DNA from: Synechococcus sp. CBW1107
GTDB taxonomy: Bacteria; Cyanobacteriota; Cyanobacteriia; PCC-6307; Cyanobiaceae
NCBI RefSeq assembly: GCF_015841355.1
Contig: NZ_CP064908.1
Location: 1,612,001-1,676,000, forward strand
Length of the DNA: 64,000 bases
Direction: 5' to 3'
Part shown: in pieces, positions 27,500 through 38,745 of the stretch
How the letters are laid out: each line of letters opens with the position of its first letter
Position numbering within the stretch: the stretch's first letter is position 1
Notes under the pieces: model-generated
What the model saw: the letters and a program-made list of their open reading frames with translations, nothing else
The model's database searches: none
Told to the model about the DNA's origin: nothing
Program-made: the position numbers and the translations under genes

Positions 27500-27804
27500 T
27501 TCCCGGAGAACTCTTTCCTGAACCCGGCAGCCTCGAGCTCAACGCCGGCCGGCCGGTCACCACGATCGAGGTGGCCAACCGGGGTGATCGTCCTGTGCAG
27601 GTGGGATCCCACTTCCACTTCCACGAGGCCAACCATGCCCTGGTCTTCGACCGGGAGGCGGCGAGGGGCCAGCGCCTCGACATTCCGGCCGGCACCGCGA
27701 TCCGCTTCGAGCCAGGGGATCAGCGCCCCGTTCAGCTGGTGCCTCTGGCCGGAGCCCGCTGTGTGTTCGGCTTCAACGGTCTGATCAACGGCCCCCTCGA
27801 CTGA
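27496..27804 (+). CDS. ureB: Urease subunit beta UreB
   Basis: 102 residues: [38 protein letters not shown] and [17 protein letters not shown]. Structural partner of UreA and UreC in the trimeric urease. Overlap with ureA (ATGA) implies coupled translation. Confidence 0.97.
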   Translation: MIPGELFPEPGSLELNAGRPVTTIEVANRGDRPVQVGSHFHFHEANHALVFDREAARGQRLDIPAGTAIRFEPGDQRPVQLVPLAGARCVFGFNGLINGPLD

Positions 27805-27857
27805 TCCGCCCAGGGCGGCCCCGCCCATCCCCCGTTCCTTCGTCACCCGCACCAGCC

Positions 27858-29582
<1,725 letters not shown>

Positions 29583-29605
29583 GGGCCCGCGCCAACAACG
29601 GGCCC
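29583..29605 (+). terminator. Weak GC hairpin after ureC
   Basis: GGGCCCG (29583-29589) pairs with CGGGCCC (29599-29605) across a nine-base loop. No T-run follows. A possible terminator or stabiliser of the ureABC message. Confidence 0.3.
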
Positions 29606-29701
29606 TGGCCGGGTGTGGATCTGGATCGATCCAGCTCAACCCACCGGCAATCGGTAGCGATAACCACCAGAGTTGTCAATGCCGCTGTCCATGATCAAGC
29701 C

Positions 29702-31159
29702 ATGGCCACGCCAGCGTCGATGTTCACCGACTACAAGCCCAGCAAGGGTTACGACGAGTATTTCAGCGCCGCCTCCGAGCCGCGCTCGGCCCTGAGTCCC
29801 CTGCTCTCGTCCCTCGGTCAGCTGGGGATCGAGGAGATCAACCGCAACCATGCCGCCGCCGGCATGTTGCTCAAGCGCCTCGGCGCCACCTTCCGCCTCA
29901 ACGGCTCCGGTGAGCGGGGCGGTGAGCGGATCCTTCCCTTCGATCCCCTGCCGCGTCTGATCCGCTCGGGCGAATGGCAGCGGCTGGAACTCGGCCTGAT
30001 TCAGCGGCTGGAAGCGATCGACAGCTTCCTGGGCGATGTCTACGGCGATCAGAAAATCCTCAGCGACGGGGTCGTGCCCCGGGCGGATGTGGAGAGCTCC
30101 CAGGGCTGGCGGCCCCAGATGCAGGGGTTCAAGCCGCCCCTGGGCCGCTGGTGCCACATTTCCGGGCTTGATCTGATCCGCGACGGCCAGGGCACCTGGC
30201 GGGTGCTGGAGGACAACCTGCGCTGCCCCTCGGGGGTGGCCTACTTCCTCGAGAACCGCCGCGTGATGAAGCGGATGTTCCCCAGCCTCTTCGCCGGCCG
30301 CACGGTGCAGCCCATCGACGACTATCCGTCGCACCTGCTGCAGACCCTGCGCGACCTGGCCCCCTGGACCGACACCCCCAAGGTGGTGCTGCTCACCCCC
30401 GGGGTCTTCAACAGCGCCTACTTCGAGCACAGCTACCTGGCCCAGCAGATGGGCATCCAGCTGGTGGAGGGTCGCGATCTGGTCTGCGAGGGGAACCGGG
30501 TCTGGATGCGCAGCACCTCCGGGCTCGAGCCGGTGGATGTGATCTACCGCCGGATCGACGACGACTTCCTCGATCCGGCCGTGTTCCGCCCAGACTCGAT
30601 GCTGGGGGTGCGCGGGCTGATGGAGGCCTACCGGGCCGGGCGCGTGGCGATCGCCAACGCCCCCGGCACCGGTGTGGCCGACGACAAGCTGATTTACGCC
30701 TACGTGCCGGAGATGATCCGCTACTACCTGGGGGAGGAGCCGATCATCGAGAACGTGCCCACCTACATCTGCTCCAGGCCCGAAGACCAGGCCTATGTGC
30801 TCGCCCATCTCAGCGAACTGGTGGTCAAGTCGGTGGCCGAGGCCGGTGGCTACGGGATGCTGATCGGCCCCCATGCCGATCAGGCCGAGATCCTGTCCTT
30901 CTCCGGGAAGATCAAGGCCGATCCCCGCAATTTCATCGCCCAGCCCACCCTGGAGCTCTCCACCGTTCCCTCCCTCAGCGAGGGCGAGCTCTACCCCTGC
31001 CACGTCGATCTGCGTCCCTACGTGCTGCGTGGCAAGGGAGCCTGGGTGAGCCCAGGGGGACTCACCCGCGTGGCCCTGCGTCGGGGCTCCCTGGTGGTGA
31101 ATTCCTCTCAGGGAGGGGGCTGCAAGGACACCTGGATCGTGGATGAGACCTCATGCTGA
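29702..31159 (+). CDS. Circularly permuted type 2 ATP-grasp protein (COG2308, DUF404/DUF407)
   Basis: 485 residues from the ATG at 29702. Landmarks are YDEYFSA, RILPFDPLPRLI, WCHISGLDLIRDGQGTWRVLEDNLRCPSGVAYFLENRR, VVLLTPGVFNSAYFEHSYLAQQMG, VDVIYRRIDDDFLDP, VKSVAEAGGYGMLIGP and ALRRGSLVVNSSQGGGCKDTW. ATP-grasp enzymes form acyl phosphates and join them to amines, so an amide or peptide ligase is expected. The substrate is unknown. It overlaps the alpha-E gene by seven bases, in a set usually kept together. Confidence 0.9.
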   Translation: MATPASMFTDYKPSKGYDEYFSAASEPRSALSPLLSSLGQLGIEEINRNHAAAGMLLKRLGATFRLNGSGERGGERILPFDPLPRLIRSGEWQRLELGLIQRLEAIDSFLGDVYGDQKILSDGVVPRADVESSQGWRPQMQGFKPPLGRWCHISGLDLIRDGQGTWRVLEDNLRCPSGVAYFLENRRVMKRMFPSLFAGRTVQPIDDYPSHLLQTLRDLAPWTDTPKVVLLTPGVFNSAYFEHSYLAQQMGIQLVEGRDLVCEGNRVWMRSTSGLEPVDVIYRRIDDDFLDPAVFRPDSMLGVRGLMEAYRAGRVAIANAPGTGVADDKLIYAYVPEMIRYYLGEEPIIENVPTYICSRPEDQAYVLAHLSELVVKSVAEAGGYGMLIGPHADQAEILSFSGKIKADPRNFIAQPTLELSTVPSLSEGELYPCHVDLRPYVLRGKGAWVSPGGLTRVALRRGSLVVNSSQGGGCKDTWIVDETSC

Positions 31160-32178
31160 GTCGGGTCGCCGAATCCCTGTACTGGATCAACCGCTACGTG
31201 GAGCGGGCGGAGAACATTTCCCGCTTTCTCGAGGTGAGCGAGGCCATGGCCCTCGACTGCCCCCCCGGCAGTGCCGAGCCCTGGCTGCCGCTGATCGACG
31301 CCAGCGGCGACCGTGAACTCTTCGATCGGATCTTTCCCGGCGGGGGCCCCGAAGAAGTGGTGCGCTTCCTGGTCCAGGAGCCGGAGAATCCCAGCAGCAT
31401 CGTCAACTGCATCGCCGCGGCCCGCGAGAACGCCCGCCAGATCCGCGAGGTGATCACCACGGAGATGTGGGAGCAGCTCAACGATCTCTATCTCACTCTG
31501 CTCGAGAGTGATCAGTTCTGGCGTCTCCCTGGCCAGGAGCAGCTCCACGAGGTGCGCAAGGCCTGTCAGCTCTTCTATGGCATCACCGACGCCACCCTGA
31601 GCCGCGACCTCTCCTGGCAGTTCAGCAAACTGGGGCGGTTGGTCGAGCGGGCCGACAAAACCAGCCGCATCCTCGACGTCAAGTACTACCTGCTGTTGCC
31701 CAGCCCCGAGGAGGTGGGAGGTGTGCTCGATGAGTTACAGTGGATTTCGCTGCTGCGCTCCGCCGGGGCGTACCAGATGTTCCGCCAGTCGCAGCAGCAG
31801 GGCATCACGCCAAGGGCCGTGGCCGAGTTCCTGCTGCTCGATCCCATCTTTCCCCGCTCGGTGCGCTACTGCCTCGAGGGGCTGAGCAAGTCGATGCGCG
31901 TGATCCGCGGCAATCCGGTGCCCGGCCCGCCCGACGACCTCGAATGCCTCACGGGACGCATGCTGGCCACCTGGAGCTATGTGCGCATCGATGAGCTGAT
32001 CTCCCAGGGACTGCATGAGGCCATCGACCGCTTTCAGGGCGATCTCAACCGCCTGCATGCCCTGATCGACGCGAACTACTTCGTCGTGGCTTCGCCCCAG
32101 GCCGAGCCGGACGACAGCGCCACGGCCGCCGACACCAGCACCGTCGTTTCTGCATCCTCGGCATGCGCGCCCGCGTAA
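31153..32178 (+). CDS. Alpha-E domain protein (COG2307, DUF403)
   Basis: 341 residues, helical: MLSRVAESLYWINRYVERAENISRFLEV at the N-terminus, then RENARQIREVITTEMWEQLNDLY, LVERADKTSRILDVKYYLLLP and SVRYCLEGL. This family almost always accompanies the circularly permuted ATP-grasp protein and a transglutaminase-like protease. It overlaps both neighbours (7 and 16 bases), indicating tight co-expression. No reaction has been established. Confidence 0.92.
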   Translation: MLSRVAESLYWINRYVERAENISRFLEVSEAMALDCPPGSAEPWLPLIDASGDRELFDRIFPGGGPEEVVRFLVQEPENPSSIVNCIAAARENARQIREVITTEMWEQLNDLYLTLLESDQFWRLPGQEQLHEVRKACQLFYGITDATLSRDLSWQFSKLGRLVERADKTSRILDVKYYLLLPSPEEVGGVLDELQWISLLRSAGAYQMFRQSQQQGITPRAVAEFLLLDPIFPRSVRYCLEGLSKSMRVIRGNPVPGPPDDLECLTGRMLATWSYVRIDELISQGLHEAIDRFQGDLNRLHALIDANYFVVASPQAEPDDSATAADTSTVVSASSACAPA

Positions 32179-33053
32179 CTCACACCCTCAGTTACCGCTA
32201 TACAGCCCCTGTTCAGCTTGGTCCGCACCGCATCTGCCTGAAGCCGAGGGCGAACGGCTTCCAGCGACTGCTCAGCTTCGATCTCTACATCTCCCCGGAT
32301 CCCCACCGCCTCCACGCGCTGGTGGCCGCCAGTGGCGACGACATCCTGCGGGCACGCTTCAGCGGGGCCACCGATGCCTTCGACATCCGCTCCCAGTGCG
32401 AGGTGGAGACTCAGGTGCCGCCGCTCCTGCAGATCTGCCTCGAGGAGAACGAGCCGTTCCTGCCTTATCCCGTGGGCCAGCTCAACGGCGACCTGCTGGG
32501 CAGTCTCGAAGGCTGGCTGCCGAACGGCCAGCACGATCCCGCTGCCGTGGAACTGGCCCAGGAGGCCCTGATGGGCAGCGACCAGCGGGCGCTGATGTTC
32601 CTCGACCAGCTGGTGGAGATGATCCAGGACCGGGTCAAGTACACCCAGCGGCACGTCGGGCCGGCCTGGCCTGCCGGACGCACCCTCAAGGAGCGTGTGG
32701 GGTCCTGCCGAGACCTGGCCGTGCTGATGATCGAGGCCTGCCGCTGCGTGGGGCTGCCGGCCCGCTTCGTGAGCGGATACCACCTGGTGGAGCCCAGGCC
32801 CGACCGCTACGACCTGCACGCCTGGGCCGAGGTGTACCTGCCGGGGGCCGGCTGGCGTGGGTTTGATCCCAGTGGGATGGGGGCGATCGACGATCGCTAC
32901 ATCCCCCTGGCCACCTCCTCCAAGCCCAACCTGGCTGCGGCCGTGATGGGCAGCTTCAGCGGACCAGCCGGGGTCACCAGCGAGATGCAATGGTCGATCG
33001 CGGCCGAAGTGCTCAGCGAGGACCACACCGTGCCCAACCTCCTGCACTTCTGA
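32163..33053 (+). CDS. Transglutaminase-like cysteine protease family protein (COG1305)
   Basis: 296 residues. An N-terminal beta domain (TLSYRYTAPVQLGPHRICLKPR) precedes the transglutaminase core with catalytic triad Cys182 (GSCRDLAVLMIEACR), His219 (DLHAWAEVYLPG) and Asp235 (GFDPSG). No signal peptide is visible, so it is cytoplasmic. In this gene set it may cleave or cross-link the product of the ATP-grasp ligase. The target is unknown. Confidence 0.92.
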   Translation: MRARVTHTLSYRYTAPVQLGPHRICLKPRANGFQRLLSFDLYISPDPHRLHALVAASGDDILRARFSGATDAFDIRSQCEVETQVPPLLQICLEENEPFLPYPVGQLNGDLLGSLEGWLPNGQHDPAAVELAQEALMGSDQRALMFLDQLVEMIQDRVKYTQRHVGPAWPAGRTLKERVGSCRDLAVLMIEACRCVGLPARFVSGYHLVEPRPDRYDLHAWAEVYLPGAGWRGFDPSGMGAIDDRYIPLATSSKPNLAAAVMGSFSGPAGVTSEMQWSIAAEVLSEDHTVPNLLHF

Positions 33054-33159
33054 GGCGAACCTTCAGGGAACCTGGAATGAACCTGAATCGGTAACCGTTC
33101 CAGCAGCGATGGGGGTGGGTCCCGCAGCATGAAGGGACGAGTCGACACGATCCGCCTCC

Positions 33160-35613
33160 ATGGCAGCCAGCACCGTCCCCCCCACCGACCTCGGCGCGTC
33201 GCCATCCCTGGATGGCCACGCCCTGGCCGAGGCGATGCGCCGGCATCTGTTCTTCACGCAGGCCAAGTCACCGTCGCTGGCCACCAGCCACGACTACTAC
33301 CGGGCCCTGGCGATGGCCGTGCGCGATCAGCTGCTGCAGAGCTGGGTGGACACGGCCGAGGCCTACACCCAGAAGGGGGTGCGCACGGTGTCCTACCTCT
33401 CGGCCGAGTATCTGCTGGGTCCTCACCTGGAGAACAACCTCGTCAATCTGGGGCTGCGCGAGGCGGCCCAGGAGGCCTGCGACGAGCTGGGCCTCGATCT
33501 GATGCACCTGATCGCCCAGGAGCCGGAACCGGGGCTGGGGAATGGCGGTCTCGGACGCCTGGCGGCCTGTTTCCAGGAATCGATGGCCAGCCTCGAGCTG
33601 CCGGCGATCGGCTATGGCATCCGCTACGAATTCGGTATTTTCCGCCAGCAGATCCTGCGCGGCAGCCAGGTGGAGAGCACTGATCCCTGGCTGGCTCAGG
33701 GCAACCCCTGGGAAGTGATCCGTGCCGAATGGACCTACCCGGTCACGATCGGGGGTCATACGGTGATGGGCGTGGCCTACGACACCCCGATCCTGGGCTA
33801 TGGCGTGCACACCGCCAATACCCTGCGGCTGTGGTCGGCCCAGGCGCCGGAATCCTTTGATTTCGCCTCCTTCAATGCCGGTGATTACACCCGTGCAGTG
33901 CTGCAGAAGATCAATTCGGAGACCCTGTCGAAGGTGCTCTATCCGAACGATGAGACCGACCAGGGCAAGCAGCTTCGCCTGAGTCAGCAGATCTTCTTTG
34001 TGAGCTGCTCCCTGCAGGACATGTTCCGCATCCTCAAGGGGCAGGGGTTGCCGGTCACGGAGTTCCACACCAAATTCGCCGTTCAGCTCAACGACACCCA
34101 TCCGGCCATCGCCGTGGCCGAGCTGATGCGGCTGCTGATCGATGAGCACGGTGTCGACTGGGACACCGCCTGGTCGATCACCACGGCCTGCATCAGCTAC
34201 ACCAACCACACCCTGCTGCCGGAGGCCCTCGAGACCTGGGGTGTCGACCTGTTCGAGCAGCTGCTGCCGCGCCAGCTGGAGATCATCTACGAGATCAACA
34301 CCCGCTTCCTGCGCATGGTGCGCATCCGGAATCCAGGCCAGCCGGCCCTTCTGGAGAAGATGTCCCTGATTCAGGAGGGTCCCTACCGCAAGGTGCGCAT
34401 GGCCAACCTTGCCGTGGTGGGCAGCCATCGGGTCAACGGTGTGGCAGAACTGCACAGCAAGCTGGTGCGCAAGGATCTCTTCTCACACTTCGTGGAGCTG
34501 TGGCCGGAGAAGTTCACCAATGTCACCAATGGTGTCACTCCCAGGCGCTGGATTGCCGTGGCGAATCCGTCACTCTCAGCCCTGCTCGATGACACGATCG
34601 GCAGCACCTGGCGCCGCGATCTCGGCGAGCTCTCCCGCCTCGAATCGTATGCCGACGATGGAAACTTCCTGGACCGCTGGCGCGGTGTGCGGGATCACAA
34701 CAAGCAACGACTCTCCAACCTGATCCACCAGCAACTGGGCGTACTGGTGGATCCCGCCTCCCTGTTCGATGTGCAGGTGAAGCGGATCCACGAATACAAG
34801 CGCCAGCACCTGGCGGCATTGCAGATCGTTGAGCGTTACCTGCGCATCCGCAACGGCGAGGACCTGCCGCCGCGCACCTTCATCTTTGGAGGTAAGGCAG
34901 CCCCGGGCTACGCCATGGCCAAGCTGATCATCCGCCTGATCGGCGGCATCGCCGAGATCGTGAACATGGATCCGGCCATGGATGGGCGCCTGCGGGTGGT
35001 GTTCCTGCCCAACTTCAGCGTCAGCCTGGGGCAGAAGGTCTACCCGGCGGTGGATCTCTCCGAGCAGATCTCCACCGCCGGCCTGGAGGCCTCCGGCACC
35101 GGCAACATGAAGATGGCCCTGAACGGGGCTGTCACGATCGGTACCCTCGATGGCGCCAACATCGAGATCAGAGATCTCGTGGGCCACGACAACTTCTTCC
35201 TGTTCGGCCATACCGCCGAGCAGCTGGAGGTGATCAACCGGGGCGGGTACCATCCGATGCCCTGGCTGGAGAGCGACCCGATCGCGCGGGAGGCCATCGA
35301 CCTGATCGGCTCCGGCCATTTCAGCGAGGGCGATCGCGATCTGTTCCACCCCCTGCTGGCCAACCTCTGCGGCAGCGATCCCTTCCGAGTCATGGCCGAC
35401 ATCGGCGACTACCGCAGGGCCCACAACGCCGTGGATGCCGCCTGGGTGGATTCCGTGGGCTGGAGCCGCATGTCGCTGCTCAATTCAGCCCGTTGCGGTT
35501 TCTTCAGCAGCGACCGCTCGATCCGCGACTATGCAGAACGGATCTGGAACGTGGAGTCGATGCCCATCAATGCCTGCACGGTGCTTCCCTCGGCCCAGCC
35601 GGGTTCCCGCTGA
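33160..35613 (+). CDS. glgP: Glycogen phosphorylase (first copy)
   Basis: 817 residues. Releases glucose 1-phosphate from glycogen. Landmarks are LSAEYLLGPHLENNLVNLGL, EPGLGNGGLGRLAACFQESMAS, QLNDTHPAIAVAELMRLLID, NGVTPRRWI, QVKRIHEYKRQHL, GKAAPGY and the PLP lysine in GTGNMKMALNGA. It begins about 105 bases after the transglutaminase gene. A second phosphorylase lies at 45564-48086 and differs throughout, so the two are old paralogues rather than a recent duplication. Confidence 0.95.
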   Translation: MAASTVPPTDLGASPSLDGHALAEAMRRHLFFTQAKSPSLATSHDYYRALAMAVRDQLLQSWVDTAEAYTQKGVRTVSYLSAEYLLGPHLENNLVNLGLREAAQEACDELGLDLMHLIAQEPEPGLGNGGLGRLAACFQESMASLELPAIGYGIRYEFGIFRQQILRGSQVESTDPWLAQGNPWEVIRAEWTYPVTIGGHTVMGVAYDTPILGYGVHTANTLRLWSAQAPESFDFASFNAGDYTRAVLQKINSETLSKVLYPNDETDQGKQLRLSQQIFFVSCSLQDMFRILKGQGLPVTEFHTKFAVQLNDTHPAIAVAELMRLLIDEHGVDWDTAWSITTACISYTNHTLLPEALETWGVDLFEQLLPRQLEIIYEINTRFLRMVRIRNPGQPALLEKMSLIQEGPYRKVRMANLAVVGSHRVNGVAELHSKLVRKDLFSHFVELWPEKFTNVTNGVTPRRWIAVANPSLSALLDDTIGSTWRRDLGELSRLESYADDGNFLDRWRGVRDHNKQRLSNLIHQQLGVLVDPASLFDVQVKRIHEYKRQHLAALQIVERYLRIRNGEDLPPRTFIFGGKAAPGYAMAKLIIRLIGGIAEIVNMDPAMDGRLRVVFLPNFSVSLGQKVYPAVDLSEQISTAGLEASGTGNMKMALNGAVTIGTLDGANIEIRDLVGHDNFFLFGHTAEQLEVINRGGYHPMPWLESDPIAREAIDLIGSGHFSEGDRDLFHPLLANLCGSDPFRVMADIGDYRRAHNAVDAAWVDSVGWSRMSLLNSARCGFFSSDRSIRDYAERIWNVESMPINACTVLPSAQPGSR

Positions 35614-35617
35614 GCCG

Positions 35618-37708
35618 ATGGTGGTCACTGAGTCGATCCGGCCGGCCTCCGCGGAACCTGGCTGGATGCCCGTCACCGCCGCGGAGGCGGAGAAGCGCCT
35701 GAGCGCCAGGGGCATCCAGCTCACCCTCGGCGGTGAGCCCACGGTGGTGCCGTTCGAACCCGAGGGGGCCGAGTGGTCGGTGGCGGCCGATGGCCCCACC
35801 AAGCTCAGCTATGCCCGTCGGCTGGCCGCTGAACTGCAGCGGCGGGTCTGGCCCGGCAGCACCCTGATGTACTGCCCGGGCAAGCGCTACGACGGCGAGG
35901 TGAATCCTCGCTGGGCCCTGCGACTGATCACGGGCCTCGATGGCGGTCCCCTGGTGGCATGGCCTCAGCAGGCGCCGACCACATCCCCGGCCGATCAGGC
36001 CTCTCTGCCCCACCTGCCGGCCAAGCGGGCCGAGGATTTCCTGCATGGGATCGGCAAGTCCCTCGGCCATGAGGTGCACCCCCTGCGGCTGAAGGATCCC
36101 CTGGATCCCAGCTCCAGGATCTGGGCCGTCCCCCTGTCCCACAGCACTCCGACCGAGGAGGAGCCTGACCTCCCCGAAGGCTGGCAGGCCGCCCGCTGGC
36201 CGCTGGCCAAACCCCTGCGCGAGCTGCTCCCCGCCAGTGGACCGGCGGGGCTGCGCCTGCCGCTTCAGCACTTCCCGGAAGGTGTGCTGCGTCAGGTGCT
36301 CACCCTGGAGGTCAGCCCCCGCGGCTGGAACCTCTTCCTGCCGCCCCTGCCCCGCCAGCCCCTCGAGCAGCTGCTGCATCTGATCGCCGAGGCCAGTACC
36401 GGCTGGAGTCAGCCTGAACTCAGCGGCGTGCTCCCCGCTGATCTCGATGGCCGCTGGAATGTGCTGGGGCTGACGGCCGATCCCGGCGTTCTGGAGGTGA
36501 ACCTGCCCGTCTGCCACGGCTGGGCCGACTACAACTTCTGGATCCACACCCTGACCGAGGCCTCCGAGGCGGTGGGGCTGCGCAGCTGGAAGCAGGTGGG
36601 GGAGCGCCAGGAAGGCACCGGCGGTGGCAACCACCTGCTCTGGGGAGGCCCAAGCCTCGAGACCAATCCCTTCTTCTCGAGGCCGGCCTGGCTGGTGGCG
36701 ATCCTGCGCTTCTGGCAGCGGCATCCCAGCCTCTCCTATCTGTTCGGAAACAGCTCCGTCGGCCCGGCGTCCCAGGCCCCCCGTCTCGATGAAGGCAGTG
36801 CCAGTTCCCTGGATCTGCAGCTGGCCCACCGGGCAATCGAATCGCTTCCTGAGGGTGATCAGCGCATCCTGATCAGTGAGACCCTGCGCCACCTCCATGC
36901 CGACCGCAGCGGGAACACCCACCGCAGCGAGATCAGCTTCGACAAGTTCTGGAATCCCGCCTGGGCGGCCGGATGTCAGGGCCTGATCGAGTTCCGGGCC
37001 ATCGAAACCCTGCCCGATCCCGCCTGGACCGGTGCCATCGCCCTGCTGTGGAGCGCCCTGGCCGCCCACCTGCTCGATCCGGCCCACCGCCCCAGCCGGC
37101 TCGAGCCCTTCGGCGAGCGTCTTCACGATGCGATGCAGCTGCCGCAGGCCATCTGGACCGACCTTCAGGCGGTGCTGGATCTGCTGGCCCGAGATGGTCT
37201 GGTGCTGGAGCCTGAGCCCTTCCGTGGGATCTGGGAGTGGCGTTTCCCCCTGCTGCTGAGCTGGGAGCAGGAGGGAGCCCGGCTGGAGATCCGACGGGCT
37301 CTAGAACCCTGGCCCCTGCTCTGCGACACCCCGGTGCAGGGAGGAAACACCAGCCGCTTCGTCGACAGTTCTCTGCAGCGGCTCGAGCTGAAGGCCAATA
37401 CAGCGTTTCTGCAGTCCTGTTCGCTGCGGTTGAACGGCCGGGAGCTGCCCCTGGGCGACGGCTGGCTCGGCGTGCGCTACCGGCACAGCCGCCTCTACCC
37501 CTCCCTCCACCCCTGCATCGATCCCCATCTGCCATTGCGGCTGGAGATCAGTGGCCTGGCCATGGCCGGCTATGAGCTCGGGGCCGAGGGCTCAGACCGG
37601 ATCAGCTTCGAACCCGTCCCCGTTCCCGAGGATGACGGCAGGCCCCAGGCCCCTCCCTGGCCCGCACCGTCTCCAGGTCTACGCACCCTTGATCTGAGGC
37701 TGGGATGA
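35618..37708 (+). CDS. DUF2126 protein (COG4196), stand-alone
   Basis: 696 residues from the ATG at 35618, four bases after glgP. DUF2126 signatures are LTLGGEPTVVPF near residue 36, DGPTKLSYARRLA, RHPSLSYLFGNSSVGPASQAPR, and near residue 434 THRSEISFDKFWNP with LIEFRAIETLP. Elsewhere this domain is often fused behind a transglutaminase; here it is separate. It is part of the ATP-grasp/alpha-E/transglutaminase set. Its fold has been discussed as amidoligase-like, but I cannot confirm that here. Function unknown. Confidence 0.87.
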   Translation: MVVTESIRPASAEPGWMPVTAAEAEKRLSARGIQLTLGGEPTVVPFEPEGAEWSVAADGPTKLSYARRLAAELQRRVWPGSTLMYCPGKRYDGEVNPRWALRLITGLDGGPLVAWPQQAPTTSPADQASLPHLPAKRAEDFLHGIGKSLGHEVHPLRLKDPLDPSSRIWAVPLSHSTPTEEEPDLPEGWQAARWPLAKPLRELLPASGPAGLRLPLQHFPEGVLRQVLTLEVSPRGWNLFLPPLPRQPLEQLLHLIAEASTGWSQPELSGVLPADLDGRWNVLGLTADPGVLEVNLPVCHGWADYNFWIHTLTEASEAVGLRSWKQVGERQEGTGGGNHLLWGGPSLETNPFFSRPAWLVAILRFWQRHPSLSYLFGNSSVGPASQAPRLDEGSASSLDLQLAHRAIESLPEGDQRILISETLRHLHADRSGNTHRSEISFDKFWNPAWAAGCQGLIEFRAIETLPDPAWTGAIALLWSALAAHLLDPAHRPSRLEPFGERLHDAMQLPQAIWTDLQAVLDLLARDGLVLEPEPFRGIWEWRFPLLLSWEQEGARLEIRRALEPWPLLCDTPVQGGNTSRFVDSSLQRLELKANTAFLQSCSLRLNGRELPLGDGWLGVRYRHSRLYPSLHPCIDPHLPLRLEISGLAMAGYELGAEGSDRISFEPVPVPEDDGRPQAPPWPAPSPGLRTLDLRLG

Positions 37709-38745
37709 GTCAGCTGCTGATCACCGGCGGTGCCGGCTTCATCGGAAGCCACACCTGCCTGGTTCTGCTGGAAGCGGGCCACAGCCTGGTGGTGCTCGAC
37801 GATTTCTCCAACAGCTCCCCCGAAGCCCTGAGGCGTGTCCAGGAGCTGGCTGGCCCGGTCGCGGCCCCACGGCTGCAGGTGATCGAAGGTGACCTGCGCC
37901 GTTCAGGGGATCTGGCGCGGGCCTTTGCCGCGGCGCCCATCGAGGCCGTGGTCCACTTCGCCGGTCTCAAGGCGGTGGCTGAATCCGTGGCCGATCCCCT
38001 GCGCTACTGGGACGTGAATCTGTCGGGCAGTCGCGCCCTGCTGGCGGCCATGGTTCAGGCCGGTTGCCGCACGATTGTCTTCAGCAGCAGTGCCACCCTC
38101 TACGGCTCCCCGGAGTCGGTGCCGATCGCCGAATCCGCCCGGGTCGAACCGGTGAACCCCTACGGCTACACCAAGGCGGCGGTGGAGCGGATGCTGGCTG
38201 ATGTGCATGCCAGCGAGCCGGGCTGGCGGGTGGCGCGGCTGCGCTACTTCAACCCGGTCGGGGCCCACCCCAGCGGACGCATCGGCGAGGATCCAGGGGG
38301 CATCCCCAACAATCTGTTCCCCTTCCTCAGCCAGGTGGCGGTGGGCCGCCGCCCACGGCTGCAGGTGTTCGGCTCCGACTGGCCCACCCCCGACGGCACC
38401 GGCGTCCGCGATTACATCCACGTGATGGATCTGGCGGAGGGCCACAGGGCGGCCCTTGAGGTGTTGATGGCCGAGCCCCCCCAGCTGCTCACCCTCAACC
38501 TGGGCAGCGGCCGGGGCCATTCGGTGCTGGAGGTGGTGGCGGCCTTCGAGCGGGCCTGCGGCACCCCCGTTCCCTATGACCTGGTGCCCAGGCGGTCAGG
38601 AGATGTGGCGGCGACCGTGGCGGATCCGTCGCTGGCGGAACGGCGCCTGTCCTGGCGTACCCAGCGCGACCTCGACGCCATCTGTCGCGATGGCTGGGCC
38701 TGGCAGCGTGCCAATCCCCAGGGCTATGGGCCTCGTGGGGACTGA
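37705..38745 (+). CDS. galE: UDP-glucose 4-epimerase GalE
   Basis: 346 residues. Extended SDR enzyme interconverting UDP-glucose and UDP-galactose. NAD-binding ITGGAGFIGSHTCLVLLEAG, HFAGLKAVAESV, catalytic Ser region SSSATLYG, and the YxxxK pair in YGYTKAAVE; then LRYFNPVGAHPSGRIGEDP and GVRDYIHVMDLAEGH. Its ATG overlaps the DUF2126 stop by four bases. Confidence 0.94.
   Translation: MSQLLITGGAGFIGSHTCLVLLEAGHSLVVLDDFSNSSPEALRRVQELAGPVAAPRLQVIEGDLRRSGDLARAFAAAPIEAVVHFAGLKAVAESVADPLRYWDVNLSGSRALLAAMVQAGCRTIVFSSSATLYGSPESVPIAESARVEPVNPYGYTKAAVERMLADVHASEPGWRVARLRYFNPVGAHPSGRIGEDPGGIPNNLFPFLSQVAVGRRPRLQVFGSDWPTPDGTGVRDYIHVMDLAEGHRAALEVLMAEPPQLLTLNLGSGRGHSVLEVVAAFERACGTPVPYDLVPRRSGDVAATVADPSLAERRLSWRTQRDLDAICRDGWAWQRANPQGYGPRGD

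Noticed and set aside
27073-27852. Long N-terminal extension of the MFS transporter
   Set aside because: It is antisense to ureA and ureB, is Arg/Gly-rich, and the transporter has a natural start at 27072.
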